NCBI GenBank assembly: GCA_943789105.1
Contig: CALSSW010000005.1
Location: forward strand, 186,001 to 250,000
Direction of reading: 5' to 3'
Source: an uncultured Ulvibacter sp.
GTDB lineage: Bacteria; Bacteroidota; Bacteroidia; Flavobacteriales; Flavobacteriaceae
DNA length: 64,000 nucleotides
The notes under the pieces are model-generated. The model searched no databases. It was not told where the DNA came from and saw nothing but the letters and a program-made list of their open reading frames with translations. Position numbers and translations under genes: made by a program. Numbering within the stretch: position 1 is the first letter of the stretch; the number at the start of each line of letters is the position of its first letter. Below are positions 44,538-53,602 of this stretch, one piece after another.

Positions 44538-45908
44538 TTGTTAGCCCAATATACAAAAGAATTCAAATACAATTTAAAACTTGCCACTCCGGTTATTTTG
44601 GGTATGCTAGGGCATACACTTGTTGCTTTTGTAGATAATATCATGGTAGGGCAATTGGGTACCGCAGAATTGGCGGCAGTATCTTTAGGAAATAGTTTTA
44701 TGTTCATCGCAATGTCTTTAGGGATTGGTTTTTCTACGGCAATTACACCCTTGGTGGCAGAAGCAGATGGAGAAAACAACTTTGAAAAAGGGAAATCTTC
44801 TTTCAAACATGGGCTGTTTCTGTGTACAATTTTAGCCATCGCATTGGTAGGGGCTGTTTTTTTGGCAAGACCCTTAATGTACGCCATGAAACAGCCCACA
44901 GAGGTTGTGGATCTAGCCATGCCATACCTTACATTGGTAGCGGTATCTCTTTTGCCTTTAATTATATTTCAGGCATTCAAACATTTTAGTGACGGCCTAT
45001 CGCTCACGCGGTATCCTATGTATGCTACTTTTTTGGCTAATATTATAAATATTGTGCTCAACTACATGTTTATTTTTGGGAAATTTGGCGCTCCTGCTAT
45101 GGGGGTTGTTGGCGCAGCTATTGGTACACTAGTATCTAGAGGTGTGATGCTAATTTACCTCTGGTTTTTGTTATACAGTAAAGAACAATCTAGGGCCTTT
45201 GTAACACATATTAAGCTTTTTACCCTCTCCAAAAAAATGCTTAGTAAAGTATTTAATCTCGGGTTTCCATCTGCACTGCAAATGTTTTTTGAAGTGGCTA
45301 TTTTTACAGCAGCTATCTGGCTATCTGGTGTGCTTGGTAAAAACCCACAGGCTGCAAATCAAATAGCTTTAAACTTATCTTCCATGACTTTTATGGTGGC
45401 TATGGGCTTTGGTGTTGCTGCTATGGTGCGAGTAGGAAACCAAAAAGGGCTAAAGCGCTTTGATGCCTTGCGCCGTATTGCTTTTTCTATCTTCTTACTC
45501 TCTACCATTTTGGCGATAATTTTCGCTATTTTGTTTTTTATCTTTCATCAGTCTTTGCCTAGTTTATACCTTAATTATGATAACCCCATCGAGGCCTTAG
45601 ATAATCTTGAGGTTGCAACCACTGCGGCTACCTTACTTTTAATAGCAGCTGTTTTCCAAATAAGTGATACCATACAAGTGGTCACACTAGGGGCATTGCG
45701 GGGTATGCAAGATGTAAAACTACCAACTGTTATTACCTTTATTGCCTACTGGATAGTTGGCTTTCCTGTCATGTATTACTTGGGTTTACACACAACCTAT
45801 GCTAGTGCAGGCATCTGGATAGGCTTATTGGCAGGCCTAACAGTATCTGGTGTACTTTTATCCTGGAGGTTTCATGTGCTGTCTAAAGAGCTAATAGCTA
45901 CCACTTAA
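44538..45908 (+). CDS. MATE family efflux transporter
   Basis: 456 aa, twelve helices in the MATE arrangement. The N-terminus QYTKEFKYNLKLATPVILGMLGHTLVAFVDNIMVGQLGTAELAAVSLGNSF is typical of flavobacterial NorM/DinF-like exporters. The start is a TTG at 44538, because the frame closes with a stop 9 bases upstream and the nearby ATG at 44522 is in another frame. Expels cationic compounds using sodium or proton gradients. The single gene has its own promoter. Confidence 0.92.
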   Translation: MLAQYTKEFKYNLKLATPVILGMLGHTLVAFVDNIMVGQLGTAELAAVSLGNSFMFIAMSLGIGFSTAITPLVAEADGENNFEKGKSSFKHGLFLCTILAIALVGAVFLARPLMYAMKQPTEVVDLAMPYLTLVAVSLLPLIIFQAFKHFSDGLSLTRYPMYATFLANIINIVLNYMFIFGKFGAPAMGVVGAAIGTLVSRGVMLIYLWFLLYSKEQSRAFVTHIKLFTLSKKMLSKVFNLGFPSALQMFFEVAIFTAAIWLSGVLGKNPQAANQIALNLSSMTFMVAMGFGVAAMVRVGNQKGLKRFDALRRIAFSIFLLSTILAIIFAILFFIFHQSLPSLYLNYDNPIEALDNLEVATTAATLLLIAAVFQISDTIQVVTLGALRGMQDVKLPTVITFIAYWIVGFPVMYYLGLHTTYASAGIWIGLLAGLTVSGVLLSWRFHVLSKELIATT

Positions 45909-46038
45909 TCTAGTGCTTGTCCTGTGTCATTGAGGGGGTTTTTACTAGCAAGGAACTCGAGATTTTTTATTGTAATTTTGTAGTCTGTATTTTTTAATAC
46001 TCACAATAGGTAAGATTTACAATTAACACCAACTATTT

Positions 46039-46269
46039 ATGGAATTCCCAAAATACCTTCTAGGCGATAATAGTGATTACCCAACTGCTATTTTTGTGAT
46101 ACACACTGCTTTTCCTCGTTTTATTATCAACCTTGAAAATGATGAGGTTCAGTGGTTAGAAGATTTTGATTCACAAGATCAAAAAGAGCTTGAAACTGAG
46201 ACTGAAAATTTTATTCGTGAGGCCAGTGAATTTTATGATAGAGAAATAGATCGCTACGAGGATGATTGA
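46039..46269 (+). CDS. acidic 76-residue conserved hypothetical protein
   Basis: MEFPKYLLGDNSDYPTAIFVIHTAFPRFIINLENDEVQWLEDFD..., with a strongly acidic C-terminus. No domain recognised; the pattern of a short beta sheet followed by an acidic helix is all I can infer. The stop overlaps the ATG of the PAP2 gene by 8 bases (46262-46269), so it is translationally coupled to it. A TAATTTTG element at 45973-45980 may be the promoter. Confidence 0.78.
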   Translation: MEFPKYLLGDNSDYPTAIFVIHTAFPRFIINLENDEVQWLEDFDSQDQKELETETENFIREASEFYDREIDRYEDD

Positions 46270-46831
46270 AACCCTATTACACTATGACGAACAATTATTT
46301 CTATACCTAAATAACTTAGGGACTCCCCCTTGGGATGATTTTTGGCGTATTGTTACAGAGAAATGGTCTTCGGTGCCTCTCTATGCTCTTTTACTTTTTT
46401 TACTTTTTAAAAAATTTGGAATAAAAGCCACTTTGCTTGTCATGCTTTGTGCTGCTGTTATGATAACAGCAACAGATCAATTAGCAAATTTATTTAAGTA
46501 CATACTATTTAAAAGACCACGTCCTTGCAAAGTTGAGGAGCTTACATCACTCATGCGCTTTGTGGCAGATGGCTGTGGTAGATATGGTTATTTTTCTGCC
46601 CATGCCGCAAGTAGTATGGCAGCGGCAGTATTTTTAGGGCTGTTATTAAAGCCGTTTTACAAAACACTTCCATTTTTATTACTACTATGGGCGAGTGTGG
46701 TGGCCTATTCAAGGATTTATCTGGGGGTACATTACCCACTTGACATTATTACTGGAATGTTTTTTGGCGCTTGGATTGGACTTGCTGTTTTTAAAATCAA
46801 TGCCTGGGCGCTGGGTCGTTTTACTTTGTAG
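46262..46831 (+). CDS. PAP2-family membrane phosphatase
   Basis: 189 aa with several transmembrane helices. The three acid-phosphatase motifs can be followed: KYILFKRPRPCK, YFSAHAASSMAAAV (PSGH-like, with SAHA) and AYSRIYLGVHYPLDI (SRxxxxxHxxxD). Acts on a lipid phosphate such as undecaprenyl or phosphatidyl-glycerol phosphate. Its 3' end overlaps the convergent GT39 gene by 11 bases. The acidic protein upstream is coupled to it. Confidence 0.9.
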   Translation: MIETLLHYDEQLFLYLNNLGTPPWDDFWRIVTEKWSSVPLYALLLFLLFKKFGIKATLLVMLCAAVMITATDQLANLFKYILFKRPRPCKVEELTSLMRFVADGCGRYGYFSAHAASSMAAAVFLGLLLKPFYKTLPFLLLLWASVVAYSRIYLGVHYPLDIITGMFFGAWIGLAVFKINAWALGRFTL

Positions 46832-48455
46832 ACACCAAAAATAAATCACGCCATAGCCTACCATTATAACTCTTGTTAGATGCCTTGCTTGGGTTGATAT
46901 CATACCTAGCAACCTTTTCTATAGTATACTCTTTAAAGGCTTGTTTTAATTTTTCTTGATTGTCTCCTCCCACAAGAACCCCAAAGGTTTTTTCTTTTGG
47001 AAGTGTAGTGGTTTGGTTCTGATTAAAAATAACAGGGATGCTACCGCCATATTCCCAAATAATCTCTGGTGTGAAATAAGCAAACTCATACACTGGGATG
47101 TTATTTTTTACTTCCCATTGTTTTAACTCTGTAAATGATTTGTAGTCCTCGTTTTGAAACACTGCTTTAGATAAGGGCATTCCAAAGCAGACAAGACTTA
47201 CTATAAAAACTATGGTTGCGTAAAAAACACGTTCTATTTTTTTTTGAATGAGCTGTAAACAAATAAAGACTCCTATTAAAAACAAGACTATAGATAATAC
47301 AGCAAACCACGGCCAGGCAATCCCGGATAGATCCTTTAAAAAGGAATACCCAATTACAGGAAAAACAAGCCCAATGAGCCCAATTAGCCCAAAGTTGAAA
47401 TATACCGGTATGATTTCTTTTCTGTCTGTAATATTTGTAAATCTTCTAAATAGGTATTCTATGTAAAACCCTGTGTTTAATGCCAAGGGAATAAGAACTG
47501 GTAGTAAGTATCTTGATTTTTTTTCTGGAATAATTGATAAAAGAAATACTGAGCAAAGGGTCCAAAGTAGGGTAAACTGATATCCTTTTTTGAAAAACAC
47601 CTTGTCTTTTAAATAGGGATATAGTAATGCTATAAATGCTGGAATACACCAAATTCCGCTTTGAGTGAAAAAGCTCCAGTAGTAATAAAACGGCCGTATG
47701 TTATAGCTCGTCCAATTTGCCGTTTCTTTTGCTGTAGTAGCCAATACCATTTTTGTATCATATACATAGGTGTAGAGGTGCCACCAACCAGATACTAAGA
47801 GTGCTACTATAAAAAATAAAAGAATCGGTAGCACTGACTTTGTTCCTTTCTTAAACTTAAAGACAAACCCGTATGCTATTAAAAAAGGCAGTAATAATGC
47901 GTATAAAGAAACAGGCCCTTTGCTCATAAATGAGCATCCAAAAAATAGAGCAGCGAGAAGTATTCGTTGGTATTTTTTTTCTGGAGTACTGAAAAACAAA
48001 TAGAATTGATAAATAGCCGCCATCATAAATCCATGGGTGAAAATATCCCACTGCCCATTTCTGCCAGAGAAAACAATAAAAAAAGAGGTGGCAAGAATTA
48101 AACTACTTATAAACGCGTATCGAGTATTGCCAGTGAGTTTTTTTGTAAAAGTGTAACTTATAAGTATTAGTACTATAGTGATAATAGCCGCAGGTATGCG
48201 CATTGCAAAGACACTCTTTACACCAAACAACAAGGCCGACCCTGCAGAAAGCCAGGTAGGCAATGGCGGTTTTTGATATCTTGGCTCTCCGTTTAGTGTG
48301 GTAAGCAACCAGTTAGAATCTTGGAGCATCTCACGCGCTGTAACAAAATTTCTTGCCTCCATTACATTTACCCATAAGGCATCTAGATGGGGTATAAATA
48401 TGGCAATACAGATAAGTGATAGCAGCAATAAAGGACGCTCTTTAAAATACCTCAT
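46821..48455 (-). CDS. GT39/ArnT-like membrane glycosyltransferase
   Basis: 544 aa with a multi-helix N-terminal part (about 350 residues) and a small exported C-terminal domain. The first exported loop has WVNVMEARNFVTAREMLQDSNWLLTTLNGEPRYQKPPLPTW, with EARN in place of the DE of ArnT and the KPPLP motif intact. Uses polyprenyl-phosphate-sugar donors to glycosylate lipid A or another acceptor in the periplasm. Its start overlaps the LAB_N gene by 14 bases. With GT2 upstream it forms an envelope modification module. Confidence 0.9.
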   Translation of the reverse strand: MRYFKERPLLLLSLICIAIFIPHLDALWVNVMEARNFVTAREMLQDSNWLLTTLNGEPRYQKPPLPTWLSAGSALLFGVKSVFAMRIPAAIITIVLILISYTFTKKLTGNTRYAFISSLILATSFFIVFSGRNGQWDIFTHGFMMAAIYQFYLFFSTPEKKYQRILLAALFFGCSFMSKGPVSLYALLLPFLIAYGFVFKFKKGTKSVLPILLFFIVALLVSGWWHLYTYVYDTKMVLATTAKETANWTSYNIRPFYYYWSFFTQSGIWCIPAFIALLYPYLKDKVFFKKGYQFTLLWTLCSVFLLSIIPEKKSRYLLPVLIPLALNTGFYIEYLFRRFTNITDRKEIIPVYFNFGLIGLIGLVFPVIGYSFLKDLSGIAWPWFAVLSIVLFLIGVFICLQLIQKKIERVFYATIVFIVSLVCFGMPLSKAVFQNEDYKSFTELKQWEVKNNIPVYEFAYFTPEIIWEYGGSIPVIFNQNQTTTLPKEKTFGVLVGGDNQEKLKQAFKEYTIEKVARYDINPSKASNKSYNGRLWRDLFLVSTK

Positions 48456-49074
48456 AGTGTTGTTTTTTCCAAATAAAGATATTTCGGATGTATATTACCA
48501 ATCCTGCGCAATGACCTATAAATAATACGGGATCTTCTCTAATTATTGCATAGCTTAGAATTAATGCAGCACCAACAACACTCATTCTCCAAAACCCAAT
48601 GGGTAGTTGAGAGCTTTTGTTTTTTTCTGAGGTAATCCATTGGTATACAAACCTAAGGGTAAAGGTTAACTGAGCTATAACTCCTAGGGTTAATAACCAG
48701 GTAGGTATGGCCTTGTTTTCAAAAAGCATAGCAATGTCATACTGGCCGTTGTTGTAGCCGTAGATTACTATAATAACTGGAAACACCAATAATAGCCACT
48801 GCAAAGGTATTGGAGATTTTTGCCACTGCCCTTGTAATTGCAAATTTCTAATATAGATATAGTAGGTTAGGGATTGCCCCAACATAATAGCAAAGTCATC
48901 TCTAAGGTAGCCGTACACAAATAATAAAAAGGAGGCAAGTAAACTTAACTTCCAAAATAAGGATGGGGTTACTACTTTATTGTTTTTCTCTGAAAGTATC
49001 CACTGCAAAAGCAAACGTCCAGAGAAGAGAAGTTGGGCAGTAAAACCTATGGCGTATATAACCCAATCACTCAT
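48442..49074 (-). CDS. tandem LAB_N (lipid-A-disaccharide synthase N-terminal) membrane protein
   Basis: 210 aa, two copies of the LAB_N domain: GFTAQLLFSGRLLLQWILSEKN...PSLFWKLSLLASFLLFVYGYLRDDFAIMLGQSLTYYIYIRNLQ (residues about 10-80) and GVIAQLTFTLRFVYQWITSEKN...PIGFWRMSVVGAALILSYAIIREDPVLFIGHCAGLVIYIRNI (about 130-202). Each has three helices. LAB_N proteins often stand between GT2 and GT39 genes, as here, and may flip or present polyprenyl sugars, in analogy with ArnE/F. The role is inferred. The ATG overlaps the GT2 stop (ATGA). Confidence 0.88.
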   Translation of the reverse strand: MSDWVIYAIGFTAQLLFSGRLLLQWILSEKNNKVVTPSLFWKLSLLASFLLFVYGYLRDDFAIMLGQSLTYYIYIRNLQLQGQWQKSPIPLQWLLLVFPVIIVIYGYNNGQYDIAMLFENKAIPTWLLTLGVIAQLTFTLRFVYQWITSEKNKSSQLPIGFWRMSVVGAALILSYAIIREDPVLFIGHCAGLVIYIRNIFIWKKQHYEVF

Positions 49075-49781
49075 CCTTTACTTGCAATGGTGTAGTTAAT
49101 GTATTTTTTTTTCATCCACAGATATGCAAAACAATCTAGTAATGGCCCAAGTAACCGGTTCCAGACACCAAATTTTGCTATGCCAGCTACTCTAGGGAAA
49201 TGCTGTACCGGAATTTGTAAAACCCTACCTTCTTGTAATAAAATCATGGCAGGTAAAAAACGATGTAAGCCCTTAAACATAGGGATACGTTTTGCATATT
49301 GTGTTTTAAGTACTTTAAGGGGGCATCCTGTATCATCCATGCCATCATTGGTAAACCCGCGGCGAATACTATTTGCAATGGTAGAAGACATGTTTTTAAC
49401 AAAATTATCTTTTCTATTTGCGCGCACACCTGTTACTAGATCATAGGTGTCTATATGTTCTAATAGCTTGTTGAAGTCTTCGGGGCTTGTTTGTAAATCA
49501 CTATCTATATACCCAACTAGATCTGTAAACACATGATCAAACCCTGCTTTAATAGCAGCGCTAAGGCCTTTATTGTTTTTAAATGAGATATACCCAAAGG
49601 CTTCATTTCTGTCACAAATAGCCTCAATCATAGCAAGAGATGCATCCAATGAACCATCATTTACAAAAAGAATTGCTGTTTTTTTTATAGCAATATTGGT
49701 GTATGCCAACAGCTCTTTTTCAACACGGTTTAAATTATCTTCTTCATTGTATACTGGTACTATGATGGTAAACTCGTACAT
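49071..49781 (-). CDS. GT2 family polyprenyl-phosphate glycosyltransferase
   Basis: 236 aa. Canonical GT2 N-terminus TIIVPVYNEEDNLNRVEKEL, then FVNDGSLDASLAMI, NKGLSAAIKAGFDH and the DxD motif in GYIDSDLQTSPEDF. The C-terminal DDTGCPLKVLKTQYAKRIPMFKGLHRFLP is of the ArnC/DPM1 class; no clear transmembrane helices. Transfers a sugar to undecaprenyl or dolichyl-type phosphate for use by the GT39 enzyme. First gene of the GT2-LAB_N-GT39 operon. Confidence 0.92.
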   Translation of the reverse strand: MYEFTIIVPVYNEEDNLNRVEKELLAYTNIAIKKTAILFVNDGSLDASLAMIEAICDRNEAFGYISFKNNKGLSAAIKAGFDHVFTDLVGYIDSDLQTSPEDFNKLLEHIDTYDLVTGVRANRKDNFVKNMSSTIANSIRRGFTNDGMDDTGCPLKVLKTQYAKRIPMFKGLHRFLPAMILLQEGRVLQIPVQHFPRVAGIAKFGVWNRLLGPLLDCFAYLWMKKKYINYTIASKG

Positions 49782-49877
49782 ATTGTTTTACTAAAATGTT
49801 TTTACAAAAGTATTGTTTTTTAACAGAACCTTACCAAGATACAATTTCAAACCACATGGAGTGGGAAAGTGTAATGT

Positions 49878-50588
49878 CTATAAATTGTCCTGGTTTTTTG
49901 TTTGGCTAATAAACTCCTTTAAAGCAACCCCGTAAGTAGATACTTTAATTTTTGGAGTTAAGGTGTTGTATATGGTATCTAAATATTTTGTATTTGCGTT
50001 GTAAATTTCGCTAAGGGCTAGAAAAGGAGCAATTTCATAGTCTTTGTTGTTGAGTGCATAGTTTACCGTAGCTAGATAGCTACTAGATAAGACCCTTTTT
50101 TGTAGTTTGTCTATAGAGTCTATGGCGCTCATGTTTTTGGCTTTGGCTGCAGTAATAAGGAGTTGCGTAAGGTTTTTGTTTCTATCTGTGTACCGTTTAA
50201 TGAGCGTTTTGTACTGGCTGTATTTTTTTTGGTTTTCAGAGCCAGTAATTATAGCGTTTTCTAGAAAATTATTTAGTTTGGTGTTAATAGTGATATCTCC
50301 AGATTCTGCAAAAAATGCAATGGCACCAACCTCTCTGTCTATATTTTGTATTTTCAAGCTCAAAAAATATAATTCTGGGCTTTCTATTATCTTAGAAAAA
50401 TTAAAATGAGCATCTCCCTTGACCACCATAGAATCTATGGTTTTAAAAGTATTGTTTTCACTTTTTTGAAGTAGTAAGGTGCCTTCTTTCATGCCTTTTA
50501 CAAAACCTGTAAGGCGCATTTCATTCTCTGGAGGGGCACAGTCTATAAAGGTAATAACGCTTAAAAGCAGCAATAATATTTTTTTCAT
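49878..50588 (-). CDS. DUF4369 domain lipoprotein
   Basis: 236 aa. Lipoprotein signal MKKILLLLLSVITFIDC with Cys17. The N-terminal DUF4369-like part (RLTGFVKGMKEGTLLLQKSENNTFKTIDSMVVKGDAHFNFS) resembles the region ahead of thioredoxin domains in TlpA-like proteins, but no thioredoxin domain or CxxC follows. The rest is helical. It is probably an outer-membrane-facing lipoprotein of unknown function. It is separated from the GT2 operon by about 100 bases. Confidence 0.82.
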   Translation of the reverse strand: MKKILLLLLSVITFIDCAPPENEMRLTGFVKGMKEGTLLLQKSENNTFKTIDSMVVKGDAHFNFSKIIESPELYFLSLKIQNIDREVGAIAFFAESGDITINTKLNNFLENAIITGSENQKKYSQYKTLIKRYTDRNKNLTQLLITAAKAKNMSAIDSIDKLQKRVLSSSYLATVNYALNNKDYEIAPFLALSEIYNANTKYLDTIYNTLTPKIKVSTYGVALKEFISQTKNQDNL

Positions 50589-50676
50589 AGCAGCATGGAC
50601 ATTAACATGGTAAAGATGGGTTAAAATTTCAGAAAATAAAAAGGAGCATCTCTTTAATTTATATAAGCCATAGAGT

Positions 50677-52014
50677 TTATCCTGCAGCCGCCAGTTGCAT
50701 TAAAAAAGTACAGGCCACGGCGCCAATAGTTCCAATTGCATACCCAAATACAGCTAGTAAAACACCCACTGTTGCCAAAGAAGGATGAAATGCCGAGGCT
50801 ACAATAGGAGCAGAGGCAGCACCGCCAACATTTGCTTGAGATCCAACTGCTAAAAAGAAAAAAGGCGCTTTAATTAACTTAGCAACTAGTATAAGGAGTC
50901 CTGCATGAATACTCATCCAGACGGCGCCAATAATAATGAGTTGCCAATTATCGAAAATGAGCATTAAATCCATCTTCATACCTATGGTTGCCACAAGTAT
51001 GTAGATAAAAACACTTCCAAATTTACTTGCGCCTGCTCCCTCATAGGTTCTTAACTTGGTGTAGGATAGTATAATCCCAATAAGAGTTGTAATAGAAATC
51101 ATCCAGAAAAACGAAGAGCTTAAAAAGGTAAATAAATTACGTATTAAACCGGGGGTTAAGCTATCTACAAAATCTGTAAAAAAGGCGCTTAGGTAGCCTG
51201 CCCCAAAATGAGCAAGGCCAACGGTTCCAAAAGCTATAGCTCCAAGAATCATAAGATCTGTGAGTGATGGGTTTCTACTCACCTGTTGGGTGTAGTTGGA
51301 AACTTTTTCTTTGAGCGCTTCAATGGCAGAGGTGTCTGCGCCCAACCATTTGTCTATTTTTTTTGACTTACCTATGCCTATTAGTATAAGTGCCATCCAT
51401 ACATTGGCTATTACTATATCTACAAAAACCATCCCTCCATAAAGGGCTTGGTTATAGCCATACACCTCCAGCATAGCTGTTTGATTGGCGCCACCACCAA
51501 TCCAGCTTCCTGCTAGAGTAGATAAACCTCTCCACACAGCATCTGCACCCTGTCCACCAACTGCCTCAGGCCAAAAACTACCCACCAATAAAACGGCAAG
51601 AGGTCCTCCTATAATTATACCAGCGGTACCCGTTAAAAACATAATTAAGGCTTTTGGGCCCAAATTAAAAACTGCTTTTAAATCTATACTCAAAGTCATT
51701 AAAACCAGTGCAGCGGGCAGTAGGTATCTACTAGCAACATAATACAGGCTTGTTTTCCCAGAGCTAACCTCACCTGTTTGTGAAACACTAGTCCACTCTG
51801 GAGCAATAACCCCTGTTGTGGTAAGTACTGCAGGAATAAAATAGGCTATAAATAATGCAGGTACAATACTGTAAAAGGCTTTCCAAGGGCCCTGTTTTTT
51901 TGAAGAAGTATAGAATATAAAACCCAGGGCTACCATTAGTATCCCAAAGACAATCGTGTCATTGGTAAATAAAGGGGTAGTATCTTCTATAATTTGTGTG
52001 GCAGTATCTTGCAT
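50677..52014 (-). CDS. DUF819 family membrane protein
   Basis: 445 aa, about eleven transmembrane helices. The stretches WRGLSTLAGSWIGGGANQTAMLEVYG and VGSQANVGGAASAPIVASAFHPSLATVGVLLAVFGYAIGTIGA are the glycine-rich repeats that define DUF819 (YjcL-type) transporters. They resemble inverted-repeat carriers; substrate unknown. The single gene is divergent from the S1/P1 nuclease gene. Confidence 0.9.
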   Translation of the reverse strand: MQDTATQIIEDTTPLFTNDTIVFGILMVALGFIFYTSSKKQGPWKAFYSIVPALFIAYFIPAVLTTTGVIAPEWTSVSQTGEVSSGKTSLYYVASRYLLPAALVLMTLSIDLKAVFNLGPKALIMFLTGTAGIIIGGPLAVLLVGSFWPEAVGGQGADAVWRGLSTLAGSWIGGGANQTAMLEVYGYNQALYGGMVFVDIVIANVWMALILIGIGKSKKIDKWLGADTSAIEALKEKVSNYTQQVSRNPSLTDLMILGAIAFGTVGLAHFGAGYLSAFFTDFVDSLTPGLIRNLFTFLSSSFFWMISITTLIGIILSYTKLRTYEGAGASKFGSVFIYILVATIGMKMDLMLIFDNWQLIIIGAVWMSIHAGLLILVAKLIKAPFFFLAVGSQANVGGAASAPIVASAFHPSLATVGVLLAVFGYAIGTIGAVACTFLMQLAAAG

Positions 52015-52160
52015 GAGTATGTTTTAATGCAAAATAGTTTTTTTAATTCAGAATTGAGAATGCAGCTCTCATAATTTTATATCTAAAGGCTTCTTGATGT
52101 GTTTATTGATTTTTCTGAAATTTCCAAATCAATTTGTAAACCCCTTGTGCATACTCTTGT

Positions 52161-52168
52161 TATATTTG
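52161..52168 (+). promoter_or_regulatory. candidate promoter -7 element of the S1/P1 nuclease gene
   Basis: TATATTTG, 17 bases before the ATG at 52186; a TTTG at 52133-52136 lies 24 bases upstream, somewhat far. Confidence 0.5.
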
Positions 52169-52185
52169 TGTAAAATAGTTGTTTT

Positions 52186-52965
52186 ATGAGATCTCTTTTA
52201 ATTGTAGTATTTGTTGTATTATTTTCTAGCGTCTCCCTTACAGCCTCTGAAGATTGGGGAAAAACGGGACACCGCACTATGGGAGAAATTGCTGCCAAGC
52301 ATTTATCCAAAAGGGCAGCAAAGAAAATTTCGGCGCTACTGGGGGGAGAGTCTTTGGCTTTTGTATCCACCTATGCAGATGAGATACGCAGTGATGACGC
52401 CTACAGGAAATACGGTCCATGGCACTATGTAAATTTTCCATTTGGGGGCAGGTATGAAAATACTCCTAAAAACAAAAAGGGAGATATTATTGTAGGGATT
52501 CAAAACTGTATAGATGTTCTTAAAGATGCAACTTCTAGTCAAAAAGACAAGGAATTTTACCTAAGATTGTTGGTGCATTTTATTGGTGATTTGCATATGC
52601 CCCTACACGTTGGGCTCAAAGAAGATAAAGGAGGAAACTCTTTTAAAGTAAAGTGGTTTGGCAAGCAAACCAATTTGCACAGCGTTTGGGATACAAAAAT
52701 TATAGAAGGTTATGGGATGAGCTTCACAGAGTTAACTAGTAATGTAGATGCCCTCAGTAAAAAAGAAATTCAAACCATACAAAGTGGCGCTGTTACAGAT
52801 TGGATGTATGAGAGCCGCGCTTTGTGTGAAGATGTTTATGCCAATACTAGTGTTGGAGAAAATTTGGGATATAAATACATGTACAGATATGTAAATGTAT
52901 CTAGAAAACAACTTCAAAAAGCAGGACTGCGTTTGGCAAGTATCTTAAACGAAATATATGGTTAA
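52186..52965 (+). CDS. S1/P1 family nuclease, exported
   Basis: 259 aa. Signal peptide (about 1-20), then the mature N-terminus close to Trp24 in SEDWGKTGHRTMGEIA; in the P1 family the N-terminal Trp coordinates zinc. Other zinc ligands are visible in VSTYADEIRSD, WHYVNFP, VHFIGDLHMPLHVG and LHSVWDTKII. Cleaves single-stranded DNA and RNA, and 3'-nucleotides. Probably secreted or periplasmic for nucleic-acid scavenging. Start ATG at 52186. Confidence 0.95.
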   Translation: MRSLLIVVFVVLFSSVSLTASEDWGKTGHRTMGEIAAKHLSKRAAKKISALLGGESLAFVSTYADEIRSDDAYRKYGPWHYVNFPFGGRYENTPKNKKGDIIVGIQNCIDVLKDATSSQKDKEFYLRLLVHFIGDLHMPLHVGLKEDKGGNSFKVKWFGKQTNLHSVWDTKIIEGYGMSFTELTSNVDALSKKEIQTIQSGAVTDWMYESRALCEDVYANTSVGENLGYKYMYRYVNVSRKQLQKAGLRLASILNEIYG

Positions 52966-52978
52966 TCTTCTTTGATCC

Positions 52979-53602
52979 TCAAAAAAAAGAGTCCTTGATA
53001 TTCCTAAAAGTTAGATTTATCCTAGGTGCTATTTTTCTTTTTGTTTTTGGAATTTGATGTTTCCAAAACGCTTGTGTTGCTCCCCCCATAAGTAGCAAAC
53101 TACCAGGTTCTAATTCTATTTTAAACTTTAGGCTGGCATCTGTCTTGTGCTTGAAATGAAATATCCTTTTTGCTCCAAAAGATAAAGAGGCAATAAAAGG
53201 ATGAGTCCCTAATTCTTTTTCATCATCGCTATGCCACCCGTTGGAGTCTTTACCGTCACGGTATAAATTAAGCAGCACAGATGTGAATTTTTGATTGCTT
53301 ACAGCCTCAATGTCTTGTTTGATTTTTAATAGCGTTGGGCTCCACTGGTTTGGATACATTGTAATGTTTGAATAGGTGTAAGGTTTGTTGCTATCACCAT
53401 ATAATGCAGTGAGTCTAGGCTGTTTAAAAACCTTACCAAAGAGTTTTATATCATCTTCTTGCCAGTGGGTTTGTTGTTGTATTTTATCTTGAAGTGCTTG
53501 GGCTTCTACCAGGGTATAAAAATTTGGATAATAGCTTACCTGTGCATCTCTCATGGGTAAGACAATTTTCTCTAGTTCAGGGTTTTCTTCAAATAAATTC
53601 AT
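52979..53602 (-). CDS. AlkB-like 2-oxoglutarate/Fe(II) dioxygenase
   Basis: About 207 aa from the ATG at 53602, where ATGA overlaps the DoxX stop; a longer frame to 53671 runs inside DoxX and is not the likely start. Iron ligands: H-x-D in NGWHSDDEKELG (near residue 120) and the distal His in FWKHQIPKTK, with the 2-oxoglutarate Arg in RINLTFRN. RLTALYGD and LLNLYRDGKDS are typical of AlkBH2/3-like enzymes. Demethylates alkylated bases in DNA or RNA. Confidence 0.92.
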   Translation of the reverse strand: MNLFEENPELEKIVLPMRDAQVSYYPNFYTLVEAQALQDKIQQQTHWQEDDIKLFGKVFKQPRLTALYGDSNKPYTYSNITMYPNQWSPTLLKIKQDIEAVSNQKFTSVLLNLYRDGKDSNGWHSDDEKELGTHPFIASLSFGAKRIFHFKHKTDASLKFKIELEPGSLLLMGGATQAFWKHQIPKTKRKIAPRINLTFRNIKDSFF

